Source: Hirudo medicinalis (lineage: Eukaryota > Annelida > Clitellata > Hirudinida > Hirudinidae). From it: a stretch of 64,000 nucleotides of DNA. Each line of letters starts with the position of its first letter. Position 1 is the stretch's first letter. The notes under the pieces are model-generated. The model worked only from the letters and a program-made list of their open reading frames with translations. It was not told the origin of the DNA and searched no databases. Shown here in pieces: positions 44,448 through 64,000 of this stretch. Made by a program: the position numbers and the translations under genes. The stretch covers positions 65,290 to 129,289 of the forward strand of contig MPNW01000415.1 in NCBI GenBank assembly GCA_011800805.1, given 5' to 3'.

Positions 44448-47400
44448 ATGTTTACGGGGCTTTCCAATGTTTTGAATAACTTTCTGTTGTTTATTGCCCT
44501 CTATGGTGAGAGTTTTTAGATTATTGTAATTATTATTTTTTTAAATTTAATGATTCAATGATATTTAACTTCCTAATGTTTGGGAACTAAAAATAATAAT
44601 TGTAATATTAATAAATCTAATACCATCATTAATAACAACAACATTTAGACATTAAACTGACTGGAATATTTCTGACATAACATTCGAAGTTTCGAATAAA
44701 AAGCATAGTTCAATGTTTTATCTAAGTGCTGTATTTGAAAAATAATACGTCTAAGCAAAATGTTAATTTCTGCTAATTAAGATGAGAAATAAATGAAAAT
44801 CAAATAATAATAGTTAATATAGGAACAAATAAGAATAACCGAACAAAAAACGTACACATAACCAACTCAAAACAATCACAAAAAGCAATTTCAATCCATC
44901 ACGATTCAAGAAGGTGAGCAAAAAATTGTTGATGTTCAAATGTTATCCTGAAGCGTGATATTTCATCGTGCGAAGATCACGTGGTAGAGGCACGTGTTTC
45001 GACACACTCCACTGGACAAAGCTGCTTTATTTTTTATTGCCGCTTCTCCGTGAAGTAAATTCACTTGACCATAAGTTGCTCCTGAATTAACATTCCAGGT
45101 TATCAGTGGACGTTCGGACAAGAAATCACGTAATTAATAAATCAAAAATATTTACAAATAAAATTGTAAAATATCTTTATTATTGAAGTATTTCCAGGAA
45201 AACCTACTGCCTGATGATTGATTATCGTTGTATGTAATGTTATTATTATTGTTCATTTAAATGTAAAATTTAAAAATTCGAAAAACTGAGCAAGTCGAAA
45301 ATTTATAAAATTAAAATGCTTGAAAATAAACGTGACTGTCACGCTTCACTGACCGAGAAAGTTTGACCTTTGAACTCTGAATTTTAATACATTTCAAACA
45401 TTTTCGTGCGCTACTCGGCCACTTCCAATTCCGGTATCGATTTTCATGTTTAAATCATTGAACTGTGACCGAGGAAATCGAAATATCCTCACGTTCAAAC
45501 GATTGAAAGCAACCGTTTCAATCTACTTTCAAAATTCATTAATTCATTAGTGATTTGATTTATTATTAAAAATGTAATATTAGTTTACATTCATGTTTTT
45601 TAGAATTTCATTTTTACATTGTTTTGAAAATAAAGGTTGGAATAACTCCTTCATTAAGCTTTTAAGTGACTTTACACAAATTTAATAACATCCAAAATAG
45701 TTATTATCAACAACATTAGCAACAAAATAATAATTGCCACAGTCTCAGAAGCAGGCAAAGATGAGAAGCGCTTGTTGGACTTTTTGTTGGCAGAGGGCAG
45801 GTACAACAAGCTTGAAAGACCAGTCCATAACGACTCAGAGCCTCTAGTTGTTTTCTTTGGATTGACTCTCCAGCAAATTATCGATGTGGTCGGTTGAAAC
45901 GCATTTCAACGAATTTCACTTAATGTTATTTTGATTGAAACTTTTTCTTGATTGAATGCTATTTTGATTGAACATTTATTTTGATTCTAACCTTTTCTTG
46001 ATTGAATGCTATTTTGATTGAACTTTTATTTTGATTGAACTTTTATTTTGATTCTAACTTTATGGTTAATTGAATGCTATTTTGATTGAAGTTATTTTGA
46101 TTTTAACTGTTGACTGAATTGAAATTGTTACACGTTTTTGATATTGTTGTCAGAAGATATTGCTCCGGAAATTGAGTTGTTGTGAAGTTGTTAATGACCT
46201 TGTTTCAGGTTGTTGCTTTTGTTGTTTTTTGTTGTTCCAGGAAATCTTAAAAAGTTTTGTTAACATATTCGACATTCACAAAATGAAATTTTCTGAACAA
46301 ATGACTGACGATATTTCAAATGAAATAATCAGTCATTCAAACGTTCAATTATTGCCAAATTAAGTATTTTATGGTGACCAATAAACAATTGTTTTATTCA
46401 ATTAAAAGTTATTGACTCAGATTTATTTGCAGGACGAAAAAAATCAAATAATTCACACGAATTTATGGCTCAACATGGTTGGTAGAACCCCTTTATTATT
46501 TTAATTTTTGACTTTTCTTGTTTGCAAAAAGAACTTTTAAATGGAATTTCTTTCAAATATTTTGCGTGAAACTATGAGTATTTATTGAAATTAAAAACTC
46601 GTGTCTTCATCTATAAGTATGCCATGTCATCATTTTCATTTTCATCACCACTGTCATCATAACCGTTGTGTAATTATATCTGTTGTGGTGTCAAAGATAA
46701 CCATATAGAATACACAATAATATAATAATATAAAATAATAATAATATAATATTATAATATAAATATGACAAGACATGATTATGACGTCACAGATGAATCA
46801 CATCTGATTGGGAACAACACTCCTGATTGGTCGGAGCAACTAATTAATGGCAATTTCCTATTTATTAATGTGGAGCAATTTCATATTTATCATTAATTTA
46901 TTAATAGATGTTAATATTTATTTCTAGTTACTATTATTATTATTATTATTATTATAAATGTTTGAATAATAATAATTATTATGGATGTTATTCACTAACA
47001 CACTCACTGAATAAGTAAACAAGATGGAATCATAATTGATATGTTCTAGTCATCTGGTCCAATTGTAATAATTACGATAAACTAAGATAACTACTAATTA
47101 CTAAGCAAATAATTTAAAAAATGAAATTTTAGTTTAAAAATGCTAAAAGCAGGTCATCCATTGTTCGCCTTTCTGAGCACAAAATTGTTGTTTTACAGAC
47201 CGTGAACACCTCATTCGTCATTGATTCCTTTAATCTTTTAATCTTTAATCGTTTCAAACAATTAAATATTTTATTTTATTTTATTTAGTTATTTCTATCA
47301 AAAAGAGGGTCACGAATGATCACTAACGCAAATTGTAGTCAGTTAGTTTGCAGATGTAAGGTGGTGCAGAAAAAACTTGGAACCATGTAATTGTTAGATA

Positions 47401-49500
47401 TTTGTTGAGATCGATGGTAGATAAGCAAGCTTGAAATCTAGTCTGGGTTGACGAGCTGATGATATTTGGCGGTAGAGAGTTCCAGGGTTTCACGATTCGA
47501 TTGTCGAAGAAATGGAGCTTGTGAGTGGAGCATTTTTCTTGGCGCAGGCGGAGTGTATGACCACACATGACCACATATGACCACATATGACCACATATGA
47601 CCACGTATGACCAGGTACGACCACGTGTGCGAGATGATATGAAAACGGGGAATTCCGGAATGATGCAGTGAGTGAAGCTGTGCACTATTGTAATTGTAAT
47701 TGTGTACTATTTTGTAGCATAGGCATAAATCGTGGATGAGGCGTCGGTGTTCGAGTGTCTTGACTCCGAGTTTCTGAAGTCTGCTCCTGTAAGATAGTGT
47801 TCGCAATCTTGGAATGGTTTTTTGAAAAATCTTTTTTTTTCAATCTTTGTTATGAGCTGCTTGCTATGGGGGCCCAGACTGGGGAACAATATTTAAGGAT
47901 TGGCCGAACATAAGTGCAGTACTCTCTTCATTATCCGTTTATCTCTTGAGCGAAAGGATTAAAGAATTATATGAATTATGATAGAGGCCTTTTGAATGAT
48001 ATTGTTGATAAGGGCTTTAAAAATGAGTTTACTGTCAATGAGGACACCAAGGTCACGCATGTTGTCTATGGAGGATATGGATCGTGAGGAAATTGTGTAT
48101 TTGTCTTCTGCGAATAATTTATATTTGACAGTTATCTGTAAATCCACAATACCATTTATGTGAATAAGGAAAAGTGTAGGGCCCAGCACACTCCCTGAGG
48201 TAGTACAGCACTGGTCTCAGCAATTGGAGGCATCATCTCCATTTGCAATAAAAAGTATGCTTCATTCGAGAGGAATAGATCTAGGATATTTGATTGACGA
48301 GTTGGAGATTCAACAAATTGATTTTATTAAAATGTACATTTTATATTTGTCATTAACAATCAATACTGAATTTAACATAACGTGATGTCATTAAGAATCA
48401 ACACTCTTAAATTAACTCTTCAGAAAACATCACCTATCAATTAAGTTTTGTTGCAAACCATAAAGTTTTGAACCATAAAGTTTTTAACATGAAGTTAAAA
48501 ATTGCTAAAGATTTGAGGTGATAAGAGATTAATAAATAGAAATAATACGTTATGTAAATCATTTAGCACCTTTGCCAGTTAAAGTGATTACAATATTATT
48601 TGACTTTTTGAAAACAAGACTCTCCATGTGGCAACAACATAAATTATTTTTATTCTTGTTTTAAGTTATTATTATTGTTATTAATATTATTGTTATTATT
48701 ATTATTATTATTATTTTAAGTTAAAAATTACTTCATGTCTTTCAATAAACATGTTAAGGTCTGGAACGACTCAAACCTTCAATGGAACAAATCAGAATAT
48801 GGTGGAATTAGAAGCATTCGCATACCTTCCCATTTAATGTGGAAACCCGACGTCCTCATGTATAACAGGTAATTCATTATTATCTCCTAATAATATTATT
48901 ACTTACACGAATAATATTCATTTATAATATTTACGATAATACAATAATATTATAATTATAATTGACCGTTTATATTATTATTTATATATTATGCAAACAT
49001 AAATAATCCATTAATAATTATTATCATCTACTAATTCTTAATAGTTAATCAGCAACGGATTTTTCTAGCGCTGACGAGGACATCGACAGCACCTACCCGA
49101 CGAACGTGGTGGTCGCTTCAAACGGCAGATGCTTGTGGGTACCACCTGGAATGTTTGCGAGCACCTGCAGGATCGACATAAGCTGGTTTCCATTCGACGA
49201 CCAACAGTGTCAGATGAAGTTTGGTTCTTGGACTTATGACGTCACTGGAGTTGACCTTCAACTTCAGAACACGTCAGGAGACACCTCCACCTTTATTCCG
49301 AGCGGAGAGTGGGAATTGATTGGTAGGAAAATAACATTAACAAGAACAACAACAATAATATTAATAATAACAACATTAATAATAATACTAATGACAATAA
49401 CATTAATAACAATAACAACAACAACAGTAATAACAATAATGACAATAATAATAACATTAATAATAACAACAACAACAATAATAATAACAACAACAACAAC

Positions 49501-49544
<44 letters not shown>

Positions 49545-49622
49545 CAACAACAATAATAATAATAATAATAATAATAACGACANAATAATAACAACAACAA
49601 CAATAATAATAACAACAACAAC

Positions 49623-49669
<47 letters not shown>

Positions 49670-51066
49670 CAACAACAATAATAATAATAATAATAATAAT
49701 AACGACAAAAACAATAATAGCAATTAGATCTCGAGCGATTGGTCATGCGGCTGTTTTTGCGAATTCTCGGTTAATTTTCGGAATTTCAGTTTTGTTTTTT
49801 TTTGTGACCATTTCGAGTCCCCTGCATTCCGTTCAGGATTGTGAGGTTATTTGTGTTTTAAAAGGGAAAAACTGAAGTCGAGAGGCTACAATTTCGACAT
49901 TAACATCTCCTCTCGTCACAACTTCAGAAAGCAGGAGGTTAAGTGATGGCTCGAGGTTCATTTGACTCTGGTGAGGTCTGCTGATTGATGTGGTTGACAA
50001 TTCTGAGATTAAAATTAACTTGAAAGTGCTTCGGAAACAATAAAAAATAAGCAATGCAGACTCGTGCGCGCACCTCGAGAGCTCCCAAACAGGTGGATGA
50101 TTGCGCCGTTCCTTCCCAGACATCAACATTTGTTCTACAGAAATGTGAATACTATAATGCAGAATTCAAGACATCTAAAGGAATAAAGATTCATGAGAGT
50201 TTGTGATCGAGCACTTTCAATATAATTGAGAAATACTCACTGATTGATAAAGAGTAAGGAAAGTGGATCTCAACTCGAATTCTCCAATCACCATTATCAC
50301 CTACTGGATAAAGCTGGATTTCAGAAACACCACTGGAATCACGATGAGATAATGCAAGGAAGAAACAACACTCGTGTCGAAATTAATTCAGGAAATAAAT
50401 CATGCCGAATGTTCCAGAAAACAAAAATGCGGGTGTCAAGGAAAGATCAAAAAAGATTGAATGTCAAAAATGCTGTGCCAGTCTACAAGCTCTTTTCCGA
50501 AAGAATCCAAGAGCAGCAGCCCATTCAGTCCTACAGGAAGAATATGGAATCCAGGCAGGCTCTCTCCCCACAGATTTGGTAGAATATTGGAACGAAATCT
50601 TCGAGGAAGAATCATTGGAGGATGACAGAAATGCAGGATCCAATTACCAGATGGGATGTAGGGATTGCATTCATGGGTTTAAAAAACAGCTGCCCTGTAC
50701 TTGATGGCATGAGAAAGAATCACCTTAGAAAGCTCATCACCGATGAACTGACCGCACACACGTCTCTCTGGCTGCTAACGGGAATTCCTCTTGCGTCATT
50801 CAAATTGGGAATCGTCACTTGTGTATCAAACTGTGAAGAGTGAATACTCCACTCCGAGTGAATATCGACCTATCACTGTCATTCGTTGATGTCATTCGAT
50901 GTTGTATTTTTGAATGTTTTCTTTTCCTTAATTGTCCAGGGAGATCAAGGACCTTATGCGGACACTAAACATTTCGGATTGGTTTTCTGATATTGATATC
51001 TTTTTATGTTTGCGAGACCGAGAAAACAAAATAAAAATAACAATGATAACACTAACAACAACAACA

Positions 51067-51110
<44 letters not shown>

Positions 51111-54100
51111 GAAGAAATACATAAATGACGACAGCCACATTAATATAATATTAATTCAAAATTCACAATTTAAAAAAGGATTCATGCTTTAGCTTTTGAG
51201 AGATAAAAAAAATTAATTACAACAATAATATCAATAATAAGAGATGATGATGATGATAATTATGATAGAAATCCATCTTAGACTTACCAGCCGCCAGAAG
51301 TATCAGATCGTACGAATGCTGCCCAGAGGTTTACGCCGACATCACGTTCACCATCCACATCCGGAGGAGGTACCTGTATTACGCGTTCAACCTCATCATC
51401 CCCTGCATCCTCATCAGCTCCATGGCTCTCCTCACCTTCACCCTTCCGCCCGATGCTGGGGAAAAGATTTCTCTTGGTAGGTGGAATTGTGCCAACGTCA
51501 ATGTACCACATGTTGGACGGACTGAGTTTTTAAAACTATTTTGTAACTAATTATCACTAACATAGATGCAGGTGGCGATGGCAGCACGGATTCGAATAAT
51601 GTTGCGGGACCACCGTCCTAATCTAGCCTAAAAATTGCATAGCTACGCAACGGACGTTAATAAACAACAATGCTAGCAGAGATAATCATGATGATGTAAT
51701 TCAATTAAAAGTGGAGTCTTTAACGATCAGCCATGTTTATCAATGGAGCATTTCAACGGGGAGGGTAAATTGTATTATGCAATACTTAGGTTGTTGATGG
51801 AATCAATGAGAACCTGGAAATTCTGCTTTCGAAACCACTTTAACTCACTCGTTTAAGGAAATCAATTTCCCTAAGTTGTGTTTGCACGCTGGAGGCAGAT
51901 GCTCCTCGACGAATTCCAGGCGGTGGATGTGGCGACATTTTTCCGATGGAGATGTCGATGGATGTTGATTCAAAATTTATATTTACTTGCTTGACATGTT
52001 CTGTTATTTGTGAATGATTATGAACTATTTGTAATAATATTACTTGAGATGTTGTTACGTAATAAGGAGATATTCAGGATGTTCGTTTATTTTAAATTTA
52101 AAATAAAAAACAAATTTTCGTGAGTTGACAAAGTCGTTGATAGATTTCGCATAATTTCGCTTTTAAATTTAAAAATTGAATAATTTTAATCGGACATATA
52201 ATTGTTACAATATTATAAATATAATTATTTACATATTTTGTAAATATAATTATTTACACATTTGTTGTATATTTAATAATATTTGTTTCTGTAATTTTTG
52301 AGATAAAATGTTGAAGACTCAGAAATTGTATTTTCCTTTTGCATGGGATTCTCGAAACAGCAACAATAAAATCTTTTGTTGTTCAACGTTGATTTTTCGT
52401 CATCAACAAGAGGGAGAGATTCATTTACTTCCTCATTAAATTTGTTGCTGTTGTTTTTTCATTCATTGAACATTTAAAGCAAAGCAATCTCTTCTGTTTG
52501 CATTTCCTGAACTTAAATAGTCTCGATGCAAACGTCAATATGTTAAATGTTTCATGCAAGCATTTAAAAAGTCTGTAAACACTTTGAAATTAAAAAAACA
52601 AACAAACAAACTCATCTAATCAAGAAATGCATCGAGTTTTTTTTATTGAAGGCATCAACTCCTCAAAGTGCTCATGTCTTTAAGTTCTTCTTTTGTTTTA
52701 TCGACAAAAAATGAGCAACAGCTTCTTTAAATTGTTATTTCATCCCTCGCTCTCACTCGACCAACTGAAGCACTTGCTGAATTTTGAAATACTCACTTAA
52801 TAAATATATTAAATTAGTTTGAAATTAATTTATTTCCAGGTGTGACGGTCCTTCTGTCACTGACGGTCTTCCTGCTCCTCGTGGCTGAGACAATGCCCCC
52901 AACCTCTGATGCCGTTCCTCTGATTGGTCAGCCAATTAATTAATTATGTTAATGTAGTTGATTAAGTATGGTAATAGATTTAATTACTTTCCTCTTATAG
53001 CCTTTAATACTTTTTACTCGAATTTTAATGGTATTTATTAAAACAAATTCTTGACTTTTTAAAAATATTTTGGAAATATTTTTCGAAATGGTTTTTGATT
53101 ATTGAAACGTGATGCTGCTGCTGAAGGATGCTTCGCAAGCGAGCGCTCACCATGACGACCGAGTTTCAATCAGTCAATCATTCGAGACGAATGAAGCATG
53201 ACATGACATGTTCTTTTTTAAAGGTTCTTATTTTGCTGGAATCATGTTGATGTGTTCGCTGTCCGTGGTCTGCACCGTCCTCGTCCTCAACTTCCACCAC
53301 CGATCCCCTGAAATGCACCAAATGCCGACTTGGGCACGTTTTCTACATTCCCTCCGAATTTTATTCGTTCTCATGACGTTTCCTTTTTGGTTGTTTTTCT
53401 TTCTTCGTTAGATTTAGTGATTTATTTATTGAGTGAAGATGTGAGATCTTCATAATAAGTATGATTTTATTTATTAATTCAATTTAATTATTAAGAAATA
53501 TTAGAATATCTGCACGATGCAATGTGCCACAAAATAGTATTATCGTAACCAGTGTTTAATGAATCAACAGCCGACAATTTTGAATGGAATTTAAGAAATT
53601 ATTTATTAAAAAATTATCTCTACTTTGAAAAATATGTTTATTCTCTCAGAAATAATAACCAATTGCTGTTGTTTTGCATATTTTAGGTGAGAATCGGTGT
53701 TTGCAAGTGGCTTGCTCGGTTGGTGAGGATGGAAAGAAAGGAAAACCACGAGGGGGATGAACAATGCCCGCTGAAAACCTCCCAGGGCAAGAAATCAAAG
53801 CCACAGAAGAATCTACTCTTCGGAAAGAAAGCTGGGAACGCCCATAGAAACGATTTCTCGAGCGTTTCCGCCTCCTCGAGTCGTTTCCTGATGAGTGACG
53901 TCAGCAATTTTCCACCTTCTCCAGCTCTCGATTTTTCAAACTTCATCCGTGAGACGAGTTTGATGCAACGAGAGTTTCCATTCGATTCTTCAAATCTTTT
54001 CGGATCGAAATTCGACGGCAGATCTTCCATGGCTGCAAGGATGTCCAGAAGACAGAGACACAATCTCTTCAATCCTTTCAGTATAACCACGCCAGCGGTT

Positions 54101-54772
54101 TTTGAGAAATCCTTTTACTCTTCCCACTTTCCTTCCTCATCGCACTACATGTTGACCCAACTACCCAGTCCCACCAACTCAGAGGCTTCCGTGTGGACCC
54201 CAAGAGATCCATCATCGATGGCTTACGGACAGCACAAACTGGCCAACGTATACCAATCCATCAACCCTGGAGAATCTTTCGAGAGGCCGAGGAAACGTCC
54301 ACTCTTAGAGGAGCAGCTTTCGAGAGAAGCGACAGTTGGGCAAAATGGCCACCATTCATCGGATCAGTTGTTCGACAACTGCATGGTCACAAAACTTTCT
54401 TCGAGATCAGTTTCTGCTCCACCGAGAGCATCTTCGTCGAGGCAGTCGCTTGCAACTGGCGTCAACTCCACTGCCGCGCCAAGGACGTTGACATCGAGCA
54501 GGAACAAGAAAGCGAGAAATACTTCTTTCGGCTTTGAACGCACGACTGGAGACCAATCGCAGACCAGCAACTCCTTGTTGAAGAACATTCTTGAAGAGAT
54601 GAAATTTGCTACTGGCAGAATGAAGTCAGAAGACACTCGGTGCGAAATGTGCAATGATTGGAAATTTGCCGCCATGGTCGTCGATCGCATCTGTCTGTGG
54701 TTCTTCACGCTTTTCACATTGGGTTCAACAGCCGTTATTTTCATCTCGGCACCAAATGTCGTCCACTTCTGA
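44448..54772 (+). CDS. Nicotinic acetylcholine receptor alpha-type subunit, 9 exons
   Basis: Pentameric Cys-loop cation channel subunit of the plasma membrane. Exons: 44448-44505, 45743-45888, 46433-46477, 48759-48868, 49069-49322, 51291-51476, 52840-52926, 53224-53366, 53687-54772; about 704 residues. Domains in order: hydrophobic signal peptide; loop D region [15 protein letters not shown]; loop [11 protein letters not shown]; the Cys-loop [15 protein letters not shown] (13 residues between cysteines); loop B GSWTYDV; loop C YECCPEVY, whose vicinal cysteines mark an alpha subunit; M1 after [24 protein letters not shown] at M2 with the glutamate ring of cation channels; M3; a roughly 300-residue Ser-rich cytoplasmic loop carried wholly by the last exon; an amphipathic MA helix; and M4 ending [10 protein letters not shown]. 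It is most like the alpha7/alpha9 groups. The exon 8 donor is the weakest point: TTC|GTTCTC at 53366 is the only phase-compatible GT before the stop. Confidence 0.93.
47315..48215 (-). pseudogene. Decayed Jockey/CR1-like non-LTR reverse transcriptase in nAChR intron 3
   Basis: Minus-strand fragments in consecutive frames give VLPQG, then [18 protein letters not shown], then KYKLFAEDK (the degenerate catalytic YADD-like box). [17 protein letters not shown] and the C-terminal [18 protein letters not shown] follow, the standard 3' part of Jockey/CR1-type ORF2. Several frameshifts are visible. A 10-bp repeat (CCACATATGA, 47557-47626) has expanded inside it. The element is antisense to the host gene. 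Confidence 0.85.
47557..47626. repeat. 10-bp minisatellite inside retrotransposon relic
   Basis: About seven tandem copies of CCACATATGA with drift at the right edge. On the minus strand it reads as a repeated Gly-His-Met-Trp-Ser-Tyr-Val-Val-type peptide, an expansion within a dead reverse-transcriptase frame. Confidence 0.85.
49337..49722. repeat. (AAT)n/(AAC)n microsatellite with one N in nAChR intron 5
   Basis: About 385 bases of AAT/AAC units with a single N at 49583. AATAATAACGACA occurs immediately left of the N and again at about 49697-49709. It begins about 15 bases after the exon 5 donor. Confidence 0.95.
50125..50900 (+). pseudogene. R2/NeSL-like non-LTR retrotransposon fragment in nAChR intron 5
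   Basis: Broken + strand frames show a zinc-finger-like [18 protein letters not shown] (about 50140-50195), then [69 protein letters not shown] and [10 protein letters not shown] follow. This is the order seen at the start of the RT domain in R2/NeSL-type elements (the 'K...PG.DG', '[12 protein letters not shown]' and 'P.EYRPI' positions). It is truncated soon after, and stops and frameshifts separate the blocks. Confidence 0.75.
51048..51110. repeat. (AAT)n/(AAC)n microsatellite in nAChR intron 5
   Basis: Trinucleotide tract about 180 bases before the acceptor of exon 6. Confidence 0.92.
51568..51665 (+). repeat. SINE family A, degenerate copy
   Basis: The stretch ATTCGAATAATGTTGCGGGACCACCGTCCTAATC (spanning a line of the alignment in two parts) matches the copy at 17951-18075 from the B-box through the CACCGTCCTAATC junction. 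It lies in nAChR intron 6. Confidence 0.6.
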
Positions 54773-56039
54773 ACAGATTCTTATGTTTCACATGTGGTCA
54801 CATCACGAATTTGTACCAATGTTTGTGTGGACCATCACAACTATTATTTGTTAGTTTTACATCTTACTATTTATTAACTAAAATTTGTGTCCTTGTGCAC
54901 CAAAATGTGAGGGATGTTTTCACAACAGTATCGCGTTGATGGATTTTCCATGAGACATTTTGATTGCGCATTTAGTACTTAGTAAATTCAGTACTTACTG
55001 CAATCAGATTGTGAATGCGATAAAAACGTAAAAACTCGAAAGTTTATTTTAAATAAGATTTTTTTCTTGGTTTTTGCAATTGAAACCGAACTTTTTAAAG
55101 CGACTAATTTATAAAATATGTAATATATGAAATTATAAAATCATTTTTGATTAGTTTTGAACTTCTAAGTGAAATTACAGGTACGTTTGTACATATTTGT
55201 AAGGTTTATAAAATATGTGCATGATTGAATTTGATTGAATTTGATTGAATATGATTGAATGCGATTGAATAATGCCATTTTGAAGATCTTTACGGTTACC
55301 AAAGTTGAATAATTTCCCTCAAAATTAATTTTTTTAATATAAAATTGTAATGAAATTTAAACAAAAAATGTTCTTTTAAAGTTAGTGCCAAGAAAATATT
55401 TAAATTCAAAATGTTGTTGAAGTATTTCTCGAAATTAGTTAGAATGTCTTCCGTATAAGAATCGAACAATATATTTCTAGCTTGTAACAATCTCAGATGG
55501 GTATTTGGTAATAATAAAATTAATAATAATTTTAAAAATAACAGTAATTACTAGATAATTATAATATATTATTGATTATTATTGTAATTATTATTATTAC
55601 AATTAGCATGAAGGCAATAAAATAACAGCAGGATTTTATTCTGTAATATTCCTTCATGCCGAGTAAATTTTGATAACTTTAGAAAAACAACGAAATTTAA
55701 AATCGAAATTTTTAAAATTCAATGAAAAACACTTTTCACTTTTTATTTCACAACAAATATTATTTATTTATTTTTTCTTAATAATAAGGATAATCAATTT
55801 AAAAATGTAAATAATTTACGTTATCCTCAAGTATTTTCTTTCAATATCCTCTCATTATTTCCATAAAATCATAATAAAGCTGTCGGGAGGGGCAATCTAT
55901 CAACAAATGGAATGTTTAGTCGTTGCTATGGTTGCAAGGCAGGCTGCTCTTCTTCCTTGTTGCTTCCGATGCAGGTGAAATAATGCCCCTGGAAGAGTGA
56001 ACTCGAACCAATGAGTTCTGATTTGTTCCGCTCAACAAT

Positions 56040-56109
<70 letters not shown>

Positions 56110-56251
56110 TAGTAATAAATTAAAATCAACAATTCAACGTTCTGTGAATTGTGAATGATTGGAAATATATCAAGTTATATGGTTGTGAAATTAATTAGCG
56201 ATTGAATGTTCATGTTGATGTGGATATTTTCAATTCACTGCGGACATCAAA
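54773..56251. other. Intergenic region between nAChR and P4-ATPase
   Basis: Contains the nAChR 3' UTR (AATAAA at 55616-55621 is a candidate signal), a short 10-bp repeat TTGATTGAAT near 55225-55270, and a (CAA)n tract at 56034-56110. No exon is seen. Confidence 0.45.
56034..56110. repeat. (CAA)n microsatellite
   Basis: About 24 near-perfect CAA units upstream of the P4-ATPase start codon. Confidence 0.95.
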
Positions 56252-63656
<7,405 letters not shown>

Positions 63657-63817
63657 GTAACTTGTAACGTTTTATTTGAATTATTAAAGTAATTGTAACA
63701 ATTATTAGCAACTGTAAATAATTAACTGTCAATCAAAATCACATCAAAATAGACCACAAATAAATATCGATATAAAGAAGTAGTTCTCACTCGAGATATT
63801 TTAAAATTAATTTCCAA

Positions 63818-63900
63818 ATATCATCATCATCATCATCATCATCATCATCGTCATCATCATCATCATCATCATCATCATCGTCATCATCATCGTCGTCGTC
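63818..63900. repeat. (ATC)n microsatellite
   Basis: ATC tract with CGT interruptions near the right edge of the window, in the P4-ATPase gene downstream of exon 11. Confidence 0.94.
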
Positions 63901-64000
63901 ATGCCGACACAACATGAAGGGCATAAACCTCTGGCAGACACAGCAACCAGTTTGGAAGGTGATTGTGTTCCTCACATGTTCTAACGAATTATTTGATCTT

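Overview
The window is invertebrate nuclear DNA. It is AT-rich, with short exons, canonical GT-AG introns, and unusually many trinucleotide microsatellites (AAT, AAC and GAT types) plus retrotransposon and hAT debris. Gene content (a soluble single-domain ACE, an alpha-type nicotinic receptor, PHTF, MAP9 and a class-1b P4-ATPase) fits a bilaterian. A lophotrochozoan, possibly an annelid or leech, is my best guess, but that is an impression and not shown by the sequence.

Layout. 814-8831 (-): 13-exon angiotensin-converting-enzyme homologue. 10856-23556 (+): 14-exon PHTF homologue, divergent from ACE. 24329-29415 (-): 11-exon MAP9 homologue, tail to tail with PHTF. 29416-38680: gene-poor stretch with a hAT MITE that has a target-site duplication, a decayed hAT transposase, SINE-like sequence and many simple repeats. 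38763-41400 (+): an essentially intronless acidic, low-complexity protein with an N-myristoylation/palmitoylation-type N terminus; a tandem duplication in it carries a one-base frameshift. 44448-54772 (+): 9-exon nicotinic acetylcholine receptor alpha-type subunit whose introns hold two non-LTR retrotransposon relics. 56252-63656 and onward (+): 5' part of a P4-ATPase (ATP8B-like flippase), cut off by the window end.

I rebuilt exon models by joining splice sites in phase and comparing the conceptual proteins with remembered family sequences. Every listed junction keeps frame. Remaining doubts are marked: PHTF exon 6/7, MAP9 exon 3 donor, nAChR exon 8 donor, ACE start codon. The genes are functionally unrelated; there is no operon or shared pathway. 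I found no convincing undescribed biological system. The most unusual items are the frameshifted acidic-protein gene, an apparent GC-AG intron in ACE, and four single-N assembly joins, three of them flanked by duplicated sequence.
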